Position numbers and translations under genes: made by a program
Assembly (NCBI GenBank): GCA_964556005.1
Contig: CAZKUR010000073.1
Coordinates: forward strand, 1 to 19,653
Direction: 5' to 3'
Source of the DNA: CAZKUR01 sp964556005
GTDB taxonomy: Bacteria; Bacteroidota; Ignavibacteria; Ignavibacteriales; Ignavibacteriaceae
Length of the DNA: 19,653 nt
In this document: one piece after another, positions 8,646 to 16,330 of the stretch
Numbering within the stretch: the stretch's first letter is position 1
How the letters are laid out: each line of letters begins with the position of its first letter
The notes under the pieces: model-generated
The model's database searches: none
Told to the model about the DNA's origin: nothing
What the model saw: the letters and a program-made list of their open reading frames with translations, nothing else

Positions 8646-9545
8646 ATGGCAAAACAAAGTAGAAGAGATTTTTTAAAAACTTCCGCTGCTGCAACAGCAT
8701 TACTTTCAGGAATTCCGTCAAAGAAAATTAAAGCAGGACCAAAAAATATTTTGTCCGATGATAGGATGGGCGTACTTGTAGATACAACGGCATGTATAGG
8801 ATGTAGAAATTGTGAATGGGCTTGCAAAACCGCTCACGGCCTTCCGGCAGGTATACAGGAAAGCTACAGCGACCGTTCTGTATTTAAAGAAATGAGAAGA
8901 CCAAGTGAAAACGATTTAACAGTAGTTAATCAATATCAAAATCCTAAAAATGAATTGCTGCCGGTTGACGTAAAAGTTCAGTGTATGCACTGTGATCATC
9001 CGGCATGTGTATCGGCATGCATTGTTGGTGCAATGTCGAAACAGGAAAACGGTTCCGTTATATGGGATACAGATAAATGTATCGGCTGCCGCTATTGCAT
9101 GGTAGCCTGCCCATTTCAGGTTCCGGCATTTGAATATCATACTGCAATAAATCCGCAAATTAGGAAATGTGATTTTTGTTTTGAAAGAACCAAAGACGGG
9201 AAATTACCTGCTTGCGTTGAGATATGTCCGGTACAAGCATTGACATACGGGCCAAGGAACGAGCTGGTTAAAATTGCAAGAGATAAATTAAAAAGGGATC
9301 CGGATAGATATATAAACCATATTTACGGTGAATATGAAGTCGGAGGAACATCATGGCTTTATCTTGCCGGAGAGGATTTCTCAAAGCTAAGTTTTCCAAA
9401 GCTTGGAGAAAAACCTGCTCCCGGTGTATCCGAATCGATTCAACATGCAATCTTTGCTTATTTCATTCCGCCTATTATGCTTTATGCTCTTCTTGGCGGA
9501 ATTATGTGGATTACCAAAGATAAAAAAGATGCCGAAAAGGAGTAG
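8646..9545 (+). CDS. Tat-exported four-cluster iron-sulfur subunit (HybA/HmcB-like)
   Basis: A 299-residue electron-transfer subunit of the DMSO-reductase/HybA ferredoxin family. A twin-arginine signal (SRRDFLK, residues 5-11) places the domain outside the cytoplasmic membrane. Four cysteine quartets for [4Fe-4S] clusters are visible: C50/53/56/60, C113/116/121/125, C145/148/151/155 and C175/178/190/194. A C-terminal membrane helix (267-289) anchors the protein, as in HybA. Such subunits pass electrons between a membrane quinone subunit and a periplasmic partner. AGGGG sits five bases before the start. The next gene, a HybB/NrfD-type membrane protein, starts six bases after the stop, so the two should form one complex. 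No molybdopterin or hydrogenase catalytic subunit is nearby. Confidence 0.93.
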   Translation: MAKQSRRDFLKTSAAATALLSGIPSKKIKAGPKNILSDDRMGVLVDTTACIGCRNCEWACKTAHGLPAGIQESYSDRSVFKEMRRPSENDLTVVNQYQNPKNELLPVDVKVQCMHCDHPACVSACIVGAMSKQENGSVIWDTDKCIGCRYCMVACPFQVPAFEYHTAINPQIRKCDFCFERTKDGKLPACVEICPVQALTYGPRNELVKIARDKLKRDPDRYINHIYGEYEVGGTSWLYLAGEDFSKLSFPKLGEKPAPGVSESIQHAIFAYFIPPIMLYALLGGIMWITKDKKDAEKE

Positions 9546-9550
9546 ATGAT

Positions 9551-10795
9551 ATGGTACACTTTACGAAACCTTCACAAATAAATAGAAAATTTTTTACTCC
9601 AGGTGTAATTGTTCTAATTCTTCTTGCATTGAATGGATTAGTTTTTTTGCTTGGAAGATTTTTCTTCGGCATTGGTGCAGTAACGCATCTTAACAATCAA
9701 TATCCCTGGGGTTTATGGATCGGCGTCGATGTTGCTGCCGGGGTTGCACTTGCTGCCGGTGGATTTACGACTGCTGCATTAGGGCATGTTATTCATAGGG
9801 AATATTACCACGATATTATCAGACCTGCATTACTCACTGCAATGCTCGGTTATACTTTTGTAGCTTTCGGAGTTTTTGTAGATATAGGAAGATGGTATTT
9901 TATCTGGCATCCTCTTATTATGTGGAACGGAAGTTCGGCACTGTTTGAGGTTGGTATATGTGTAATGATGTACATGACTGTCCTCTATATTGAATTTCTT
10001 CCTGTAGTTACCGAAAGGTTTATCGGAAGAATAAATCTTAAAGGATTTCTTTTATTCTTAAATAAACCAATCGATAAATTTTTAAGAATTTTAGACAGCG
10101 GTTTATCGAAAGTAATCTGGATATTTATTATCGCCGGTGTCGTTCTGTCGACTCTGCATCAATCATCACTTGGAACGCTTATGGTTATTGCCGGGCCAAA
10201 AATGCATCCGTTGTGGCAGACTCCTATATTACCGCTTTTATTTTTACTTTCGGCAATTTCCGTTGGATTCCCAATGGTGCTTTTCGAATCATTACTTGCT
10301 TCCCGCTCTTTAGGGCTGAAGCCTGAAATGGAGATGCTTTCAAAATTAGCTTCTTATGTTGCACCGATTCTTGGAATTTATTTAGCTTTTAAGATAGGGG
10401 ATATGGTTATCAGAGAAACATTTGTTTATTTAACTTCATTCAATGTTCAGAGCGTATTATTCACAATTGAAGTTTTAGTCGGTGTAATAATTCCTCTTAG
10501 AATGTTTCTCTCAAAATCTGTTTTGAAATCCCCAACTCTGTTGTTTACCGCATCTTCGCTGGTAATATTCGGAGTGCTGTTAAACAGAATTAATAATTTT
10601 ATTACGGCATATAGTCCGCCGTATTCGTTTGGCGCTTATTTCCCTTCGATAGGAGAAATATCCGTAACAGTAGGTTTTATGGCTATGCTTGTTTTACTAT
10701 ATCGGATAATTGTAATGAATTTCCCTGTTATAAGCATCCCGGATAAATCATATACTTTCCAAACAAAATATGCAATTAACGGGGGCCCAAAATGA
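9551..10795 (+). CDS. HybB/NrfD-type quinone-interacting membrane subunit
   Basis: A 414-residue polytopic protein with about ten hydrophobic helices, close to the HybB length. Family-like features are YPWGLWIGVDVAAGVALAAG (about residues 51-70) in the second helix, HVIHREYYHDIIRPA in the following loop, and the WHPLIMWNG and LSTLHQSSLGTL segments typical of HybB/HmcC. These proteins oxidise or reduce menaquinone and hand electrons to the iron-sulfur subunit encoded just upstream. AAAAGGAG at 9535-9542 lies inside the end of the preceding gene and supports the start at 9551. The stop overlaps the next ATG (ATGA, 10792-10795), so translation with the multiheme cytochrome is probably coupled. 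Confidence 0.92.
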   Translation: MVHFTKPSQINRKFFTPGVIVLILLALNGLVFLLGRFFFGIGAVTHLNNQYPWGLWIGVDVAAGVALAAGGFTTAALGHVIHREYYHDIIRPALLTAMLGYTFVAFGVFVDIGRWYFIWHPLIMWNGSSALFEVGICVMMYMTVLYIEFLPVVTERFIGRINLKGFLLFLNKPIDKFLRILDSGLSKVIWIFIIAGVVLSTLHQSSLGTLMVIAGPKMHPLWQTPILPLLFLLSAISVGFPMVLFESLLASRSLGLKPEMEMLSKLASYVAPILGIYLAFKIGDMVIRETFVYLTSFNVQSVLFTIEVLVGVIIPLRMFLSKSVLKSPTLLFTASSLVIFGVLLNRINNFITAYSPPYSFGAYFPSIGEISVTVGFMAMLVLLYRIIVMNFPVISIPDKSYTFQTKYAINGGPK

Positions 10796-11949
10796 AAACA
10801 TTAATTATCGCTTTAGGCTTAATTTTTTTAACATCAATAAATTATTGTCAGAATAATTCTCTTAAAGATCATTCGTCATTAAAAATCGATTGTATAACCT
10901 GTCATAATTGTGAAGTACCAACTAAACAGGATCCATGTTTAAAATTATGTCCTAGGGATAAAATGATTGAGGTAAATCAATCTCCGGATAAAGGCCCTGA
11001 AGTAGTTGTGTTAAACAAATTGGAAAATAAGTATGTTCCGGTTGTCTTTTCTCATAAGTTACATGCACAGATGTCTACGATGTCCGGCGGGTGTAAAGGA
11101 TGTCATCACTATAATACGCTTGGGCCGATTTTACCATGTAATAATTGTCATGAGGCAAATCGTAAAGCTTCAATCGATAAACCTGATCTTGAAGCAGCTT
11201 TACACAGGCAGTGTATGAGTTGTCACCGGCAGTGGAGCCATTCAATAGATTGCGAGTCATGCCACGCTAAAAAGAAACAGGAAATGAAAGTTGCATGGCA
11301 GTCTCAAGTTGGGTTACTTGAGGGAAAAAATCATCCCCAAGTAGAAACGCCTGGAAAAATAGTATTTACAACGAATTATAATAAAGGAAAGCTTGTAACG
11401 TTTTATCATAATGAACATATCAATATATTTAAAATTGATTGTGTTAATTGTCATAAGAATGAGAATTGCATTAAATGCCACGATGTTCAAAAAACATCGA
11501 AAAGACAAATAATGGCTCTGAATATACCTATTTCAGCTAATAATAAATTAGATATTAAACATAAGATTTGCATATCGTGCCATCAGAAAGATGACTGCAG
11601 TAAATGTCATTCAAACCAGCCAAAAGCACCATTTAATCATTTTGTTACTGCAGGTTGGAAGCTGAATAAATTTCATATTAAATTAGTGTGTACAAAATGT
11701 CACGGAACTTCCGGAGAATTTAAAAAATTGAGCACCGGATGTATTTCCTGTCATGATGACTTTAAGCCTGGTAAATTCGATCATAAAATTACCGATGTTG
11801 TTCTGGACGAAATACATAAAGAAGCAAGCTGCGAAGATTGTCATATTGATAAAAATTTCGCTTCGGCACCGACTTGTACAAATTGTCATGATGATAAAAC
11901 GTTTCCTAAAAATGTACCGGGGAACTATTTGAAAAATAATAAACATTAA
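10792..11949 (+). CDS. Periplasmic 13-heme c-type cytochrome
   Basis: A 385-residue exported cytochrome with a signal peptide over about the first 20 residues. I count thirteen CXXCH heme-attachment motifs, at residues 34, 101, 116, 141, 154, 217, 226, 260, 269, 300, 317, 347 and 362, with many extra histidines as distal ligands (FSHKLH, FYHNEH, FNHF, KFDH). It would receive electrons from the iron-sulfur/HybB pair and carry them onward in the periplasm, like the cytochrome subunit of Hmc-type complexes. The first heme site is followed by three further cysteines (C40, C49, C53; reading CHNCEVPTKQDPCLKLCPRD), which could be an additional metal or disulfide site. The start overlaps the previous stop by four bases. 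The kinase gene starts 52 bases downstream with no terminator seen between. Confidence 0.93.
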   Translation: MKTLIIALGLIFLTSINYCQNNSLKDHSSLKIDCITCHNCEVPTKQDPCLKLCPRDKMIEVNQSPDKGPEVVVLNKLENKYVPVVFSHKLHAQMSTMSGGCKGCHHYNTLGPILPCNNCHEANRKASIDKPDLEAALHRQCMSCHRQWSHSIDCESCHAKKKQEMKVAWQSQVGLLEGKNHPQVETPGKIVFTTNYNKGKLVTFYHNEHINIFKIDCVNCHKNENCIKCHDVQKTSKRQIMALNIPISANNKLDIKHKICISCHQKDDCSKCHSNQPKAPFNHFVTAGWKLNKFHIKLVCTKCHGTSGEFKKLSTGCISCHDDFKPGKFDHKITDVVLDEIHKEASCEDCHIDKNFASAPTCTNCHDDKTFPKNVPGNYLKNNKH

Positions 11950-12001
11950 ATAAGGGAATTTGTTGAGCTAAAATTAACTCAGGGGATTTAGAGGATTAGA
12001 A

Positions 12002-13870
12002 ATGATTCGGAAGATTGGAATAAAGTTAATAGTAATTGTCGGAATAACGGCATTTGTTACGATTGGAGTTTTCTCTTATTTTAGCATAACCACTCAATCA
12101 GATGCACTGCTTGCCGAGGTTGAACGCCAGGCTAACCAGTTAGGTGAAACTATAAAGTACAGTATCCGCTACGATATGCTTTTAAATCAGCGCGACAGAA
12201 TAACTAAAATAATTCAGGATATCGGGGTTCAAAAAAGCATAAGGGATATTAGGATATTAAATAAAGTCGGGGAAATTATTTATTCATCAAGGCCTGGCGA
12301 TGTCGGGAAGATGGTAGATAAAAAAGCCGAAAGCTGCTATGCATGTCATAATGCGAACAAACCGCTTTCACGTCTTCCTATCAAAGAACGAACAAGAATT
12401 TACCGCACAGCTTCCGATTCATCCAGGATACTCGGAATAATAAATCCAATTTATAATGAACCTTCATGCTGGCAGTCAGGCTGTCATGCGCATTCAGCAG
12501 ATCAAACTGTTCTTGGAGTTTTGGATGTAACGCTTTCTTTAGAAGATGTTGATAACCAGATAACACGAAGTGAGATCGATATGCTGATTTTTGCAATAAG
12601 CGCGATTATAGTACTCAGTTTAATCATCGGATTTTTTGTACGGAAGTGGGTTAGTGTTCCGGTTAATTCAATTTTAAAAGCTACAGATGAGGTTTCTTCC
12701 GGTAATCTTAATTATTCAATTGAAGATATTCGTAATGATGAGCTTGGAAGTCTTGCGAGTTCGTTTAATAATATGACAAAAAAATTGTCTGAGGCACGGC
12801 TTCAATTATTCCGTTCAGATAGGATGGCATCGCTCGGAAGGCTTGCGGCAGGTGTGGCGCATGAAATAAATAATCCGTTAACGGGAGTTCTTACATACAG
12901 CAGCTTTTTATTGAAGAGAACACAAAATAATCCTGATCTTCAGGAAGATTTAAAAGTTATTGTTCGCGAAACAAAAAGAAGCAGGGAAATTGTAAAGAGT
13001 CTTTTGGATTTTGCCAGGCAATCTGTTCCGAAGAAAAATAAAGCAAATATAAATGAAATTATCGAACAGGCAATTTCCGTAGTTGAAAATCAATTAACGA
13101 TAAAAAAAATAAAGCTTATAAAAGATTTAGATTCCGCATTGCCTCAAATTACAATCGACAATAACCAGATGCAGCAGGTTTTTATAAATCTTATTGTCAA
13201 TGCCGCAGATGCTATTCCCGAAAACGGAGGAACCATTAGAATAATTTCTTCATCATTAAATTTATCGCCGATTGGAATAGCTCATATTAAAAAAGCTCTA
13301 TGTATAAAACGGCATGATCTGATTGATAACGAATCGAAAATCGACGGACTGTCGATGATTAAACTAAAAGTAAAAACCAACGGTGAAGAAGGATTTGTTT
13401 ATCTCGATCCGGTTTACGGAAAAAGCAGGAACAGGTACGGAATAGAATTTAATAGAAAGAAAGATATTTCAATTGAGTGCCCGCGATGCAGTAATTCCTT
13501 AATAAATGAAAAACAAAAATGCCCGGTATGCGGTTCGGCAGTTTATAGATTTGAAACTCCGCCCAACGGATTTTTTGAAGGCTGCATTAACCGTGAATGC
13601 GGCTGGCAGAAATGGGAAGATGTTGATGCTGCAGGTCAAAAAGAATATATAGAAGTAAAGGTTATCGATAACGGAAGCGGGATTCCGAATGATATTTTAC
13701 CAAGGATATTTGAGCCGTTTTTCAGCACTAAAGGCCAGAAAGGTACCGGCTTGGGCTTAGCCGTTATCTGGGGAATTATCGATAACCATGACGGCACTAT
13801 AAAAGTTGAAAGCGAATTAAACCAGGGAACAACTTTTACTATAAGACTCCCTATTAATTCCGGCAGGTAA
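12002..13870 (+). CDS. Heme-binding sensor histidine kinase with cysteine-rich insertion in the ATPase domain
   Basis: A 622-residue membrane kinase. Helix 1 (about 8-28) and helix 2 (about 193-214) flank a periplasmic sensor with CYACH (C112, C115, H116) and CWQSGCH (C156, C161, H162), consistent with one or two covalently attached hemes. HAMP follows at about 215-265, then the phospho-accepting H287 in VAHEINNPL. The ATPase has an N-box (N396, N400), DNGSGIP (556-562), FEPFF and GTGLGLA (581-587). Between the N-box strand and DNGSGIP, where a few residues are normal, about 130 extra residues (416-548) contain C434, C493-x2-C496, C507-x2-C510 and C528-x4-C533, resembling zinc ribbons. GAGG lies seven bases before the start. 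The response regulator begins five bases after the stop. It probably reads periplasmic redox state or a gas near the cytochrome module; the ligand is unknown. Confidence 0.92.
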   Translation: MIRKIGIKLIVIVGITAFVTIGVFSYFSITTQSDALLAEVERQANQLGETIKYSIRYDMLLNQRDRITKIIQDIGVQKSIRDIRILNKVGEIIYSSRPGDVGKMVDKKAESCYACHNANKPLSRLPIKERTRIYRTASDSSRILGIINPIYNEPSCWQSGCHAHSADQTVLGVLDVTLSLEDVDNQITRSEIDMLIFAISAIIVLSLIIGFFVRKWVSVPVNSILKATDEVSSGNLNYSIEDIRNDELGSLASSFNNMTKKLSEARLQLFRSDRMASLGRLAAGVAHEINNPLTGVLTYSSFLLKRTQNNPDLQEDLKVIVRETKRSREIVKSLLDFARQSVPKKNKANINEIIEQAISVVENQLTIKKIKLIKDLDSALPQITIDNNQMQQVFINLIVNAADAIPENGGTIRIISSSLNLSPIGIAHIKKALCIKRHDLIDNESKIDGLSMIKLKVKTNGEEGFVYLDPVYGKSRNRYGIEFNRKKDISIECPRCSNSLINEKQKCPVCGSAVYRFETPPNGFFEGCINRECGWQKWEDVDAAGQKEYIEVKVIDNGSGIPNDILPRIFEPFFSTKGQKGTGLGLAVIWGIIDNHDGTIKVESELNQGTTFTIRLPINSGR

Positions 13871-13875
13871 ATTGA

Positions 13876-14682
13876 ATGAGTAAAGAATATGACATACTCG
13901 TAATCGATGATGAGCAGGTAGTGCTTGATGCAGTGAATAAAATTTGTACTGCTGAAGGTTTTAAGGTTGATATAACTGCCTCTGCAGTAGAAGCATTGAA
14001 AAAAATTGAAGCTAATCAGTATAAGCTTATAGTATGCGATATCATGATGCCGGATATAGACGGATTTCAATTTCTCGATAAAATAAGAAAAAGAAAAATC
14101 TCCTCACAGGTGATAATGACAACCGGTTATACCACAGTTGAAAATGCAGTAAACTCTTTAAATAACGGAGCGATTGATTTCATTCCAAAACCTTTTACGG
14201 TAGATGAAATTTTAAATCCGATTAATAGGGGAATGAAATATCTGGAGATACAATCGATGATTTCGAAAACAAAACCATTCAACGATGACTCCGATATTAT
14301 TTACGTTCCGTGTCCTGCAAAATACTACAGGCTTGGATACGGCAGTTGGGTTTCAGTTGATTTTGACGGCTCTACTTTAATTGGCGTAACAGATTTATTT
14401 TTGAGAACTATTGATTCTATAAATGAAGTAGAATTAAACAATGTTGAAGATGAAATTATTCAAGGGACAACATGCGCTCATTTAATTACCGGGAATGGAA
14501 TATCACACAACGTATTGGCCCCAATATCGGGCAGAGTAATTGACAGAAATAAAGATTTATTAACCGGTGCAGTCGTCCTGGAAAAAGATCCTTACTTCAA
14601 GGGATGGCTCTATCGAATTATTCCATCGGATCCGGATTATGAATTAAAAAATTTAATTCCATGCAGTTCCGATAGACTTTAA
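13876..14682 (+). CDS. Response regulator with GcvH-like output domain
   Basis: A 268-residue soluble protein. Residues 5-122 are a receiver domain: acidic pair D11/D12, phosphorylation site D55 in VCDIMMPDIDG, TTGY at 82-85, and K105 in PKPF. Residues about 140-255 resemble glycine-cleavage H protein: GSWV near the front, LIGVTD, HNVLAPISGRVIDRN (APISG 215-219), and PYFKGWLYRI at the end. The lipoyl-lysine position of GcvH, eight residues before the proline of APISG, is glycine here, so lipoylation is unlikely. There is no helix-turn-helix, AAA+ or enzymatic output. Being five bases after the kinase, it is the obvious cognate regulator, and its output is presumably a protein or ligand interaction. 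Confidence 0.88.
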   Translation: MSKEYDILVIDDEQVVLDAVNKICTAEGFKVDITASAVEALKKIEANQYKLIVCDIMMPDIDGFQFLDKIRKRKISSQVIMTTGYTTVENAVNSLNNGAIDFIPKPFTVDEILNPINRGMKYLEIQSMISKTKPFNDDSDIIYVPCPAKYYRLGYGSWVSVDFDGSTLIGVTDLFLRTIDSINEVELNNVEDEIIQGTTCAHLITGNGISHNVLAPISGRVIDRNKDLLTGAVVLEKDPYFKGWLYRIIPSDPDYELKNLIPCSSDRL

Positions 14683-14744
14683 AAATTTGAATTGAAATAA
14701 AACGGCTTCTTAGCCTATAAAATTTAAAAATAAGGAGAATAAAA

Positions 14745-15917
14745 ATGGCACTATTCATTTTAGCAGTTATAATTTTCATTATAGCGGATTTGTTAATTCG
14801 TTATTTTGGAACAAAGTTAAAAGAGAAAAAAGCTCAGAAAGAACGTTCTGCCGTTCTCAATGAAAGTTTAAAATTAGATTTCAGCAGGGAAGCAAGCACA
14901 TTAAAGAGAGTTGAAGTTCCGGATCCGAAAGCAAAAATTCTTTGTGTTGACGATGAGGAAGTAATTCTCGACAGCTTTAGAAAAATTTTGGTTCTCGACG
15001 GTTTTTCTGTCGACACAGTTTTAAACGGAAAAGACGCTCTTGGCTTAGTTCAAACACATAATTATGATTTTGTTTTTACGGATCTCAAAATGCCTCAAAT
15101 GGATGGCGTGGAAGTTACAAAATCCATTAAGCATCTAAGGCCGGATATCGATGTCATTATTATTACAGGTTATGCAACTGTCGAAACCGCAGTGGAAACC
15201 ATGAAATACGGCGCAATGGATTATGTCCAAAAACCGTTTACTGAAGATGAACTTCTCGACTTTACAAACAAAAGTCTAATCCGCAGGCAGGATAGGATTA
15301 AGAAACAATTAAAGCCGAAAGTTTTTATAACTCAATTAGCCGATACCGAAACTTTTCACGGCGGTGAATTTGCAATTCCGGGAGGAGTATTCATTTCGGA
15401 AGATCACTGCTGGGCAAGTATGAATCAAAGCGGTACTGTAAAAGTAGGAATTGATGATTTTGCTAAAAAGCTGATTGGAAAAATAAATAATATCGAGTTC
15501 CCAAATTTAGGGATGAATGTTAAAAAAGGTCAGCCTCTCTTCAGCATAAGACAGGGAAACAGAAGCATTACATTTGGTTCGCCGGTAAGCGGACTTGTTT
15601 CAAGAGTTAATACTGTCCTTTCAAAAGATCTTGAAGCATTAGATATTACTCCTTATGATGATAATTGGATTTGTGTTATAGATGCAGATAACCTCGACAA
15701 TGAAATTAAAGATTTGAAAATCGGAAACTCTGCCGTAACATTTTACCAGGACGACATTGATCATCTCAAAGATTTTATCACAGCAGTCTTTAATGCTAAG
15801 AAAGAAAAAACAACAATGGAAATGAACGGCGAAATGCATTTAGGCGAAATGGAAAGAATGGATGACAGGAACTGGGATAAAGCAGTCGCTGAATTTTTTA
15901 AGAGGCATTCATCATAA
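14745..15917 (+). CDS. Membrane-anchored response regulator with GcvH-like domain
   Basis: A 390-residue protein. Residues 2-20 form a single hydrophobic helix, followed by a charged segment (KLKEKKAQKER), so the receiver should be tethered on the cytoplasmic face. The receiver (about 63-180) has D69/D70, D113 in FTDLKMPQMDG, TGYAT and K163 in QKPF. Residues about 208-330 closely match GcvH: GVFISEDHCWASM, VGIDDFAKKLIG, IEFPNLGMNVKKGQPLFSI, SPVSGLVSRVN (279-289) and PYDDNWICVID. The lipoyl-lysine site is not lysine (asparagine/arginine in GNRSITFGSP). A charged, Met-rich tail follows. AAGGAGAA at 14732-14739 supports the start. It lies 62 bases after the first regulator and is the last gene of the redox/signalling cluster. 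Confidence 0.9.
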   Translation: MALFILAVIIFIIADLLIRYFGTKLKEKKAQKERSAVLNESLKLDFSREASTLKRVEVPDPKAKILCVDDEEVILDSFRKILVLDGFSVDTVLNGKDALGLVQTHNYDFVFTDLKMPQMDGVEVTKSIKHLRPDIDVIIITGYATVETAVETMKYGAMDYVQKPFTEDELLDFTNKSLIRRQDRIKKQLKPKVFITQLADTETFHGGEFAIPGGVFISEDHCWASMNQSGTVKVGIDDFAKKLIGKINNIEFPNLGMNVKKGQPLFSIRQGNRSITFGSPVSGLVSRVNTVLSKDLEALDITPYDDNWICVIDADNLDNEIKDLKIGNSAVTFYQDDIDHLKDFITAVFNAKKEKTTMEMNGEMHLGEMERMDDRNWDKAVAEFFKRHSS

Positions 15918-15959
15918 AACTTTATAATTTTTTTTAGTATTAGGTATCCAAAAATTTAA

Positions 15960-16095
15960 CGTCATTGCAAGTCACGCTTCATTTGTTTCCATCAGCAAGC
16001 GTGACGAAGCAATCTAACTTTTTATCGGCTCCAATGTAGAAATTACTTCATCCCGATATCGAGTTATAACTGATGAATCGGGATTCGTAATGACG
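15960..16095. repeat. Branched inverted-repeat element with two inner hairpins
   Basis: The outer arms CGTCATT (15960-15966) and AATGACG (16089-16095) are perfectly complementary. Inside them are two independent perfect hairpins, GTCACGCTT/AAGCGTGAC (15971-15979 with 15997-16005) and ATCCCGAT/ATCGGGAT (16050-16057 with 16077-16084). Together they can form a three-way junction. The GTCATTGC ... GAAGCAATCT wording recalls an intergenic repeat that I believe occurs in multiple copies in several bacterial genomes; copy number here cannot be checked from one window. It may also slow transcription past the regulator gene. Confidence 0.75.
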
Positions 16096-16175
16096 AATGT
16101 GTATAATCGTTCCCTTTAGTTTTGAAGATAGTTTTTCTCTTTTAAAAATGTAAATATTCTTTTATTCTCCTACTT

Positions 16176-16210
16176 ACCTTCTCTCTGCCTTTTTAGAGGG
16201 GAGGTTTTTA
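16176..16210 (+). terminator. Probable rho-independent terminator upstream of the aldo/keto reductase
   Basis: ACCTTCTCTCT (16176-16186) pairs with AGAGGGGAGGT (16195-16205) over 11 positions, two of them G-U, with an 8-base loop and TTTTT from 16205. It lies about 260 bases after the regulator stop, so it could end that transcript or act as a leader attenuator for the next gene. Confidence 0.6.
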
Positions 16211-16320
16211 TTTGAAATAAATTACATCCTCCAATTAAATAAATATTTATTTTTACTCACCTGATAAAATTTAAATGAACACAATAAAATTTTAATTTAT
16301 AAAAATGCTCGATTTTAATT

Positions 16321-16325
16321 GGAGG
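16321..16325 (+). promoter_or_regulatory. Shine-Dalgarno GGAGG deciding the start at 16331
   Basis: GGAGG followed by five bases and ATG at 16331. The frame could be extended to a TTG at 16319, but that would put the ribosome binding site inside the coding region and adds residues absent from the family's usual start (MEYTHLGRSG). Confidence 0.8.
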
Positions 16326-16330
16326 TAAAA

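Larger units (their letters stand above)
15918..16330. other. Intergenic region holding a structured repeat and a terminator
   Basis: A 413-base gene-free stretch. It contains a branched inverted-repeat element (15960-16095) and a GU-containing terminator hairpin (16176-16210), then a very AT-rich segment that probably carries the aldo/keto reductase promoter. No ORF is convincing. Confidence 0.6.

Noticed and set aside
10792..10860. Lipoprotein signal on the multiheme cytochrome (C19)
   Set aside because: INYC does not match a lipobox; an ordinary signal peptide is more likely.
13636..14070. Minus-strand ORF of 144 codons across the kinase end and regulator start
   Set aside because: It is a shadow of two well-supported plus-strand genes with intact ATPase and receiver motifs.
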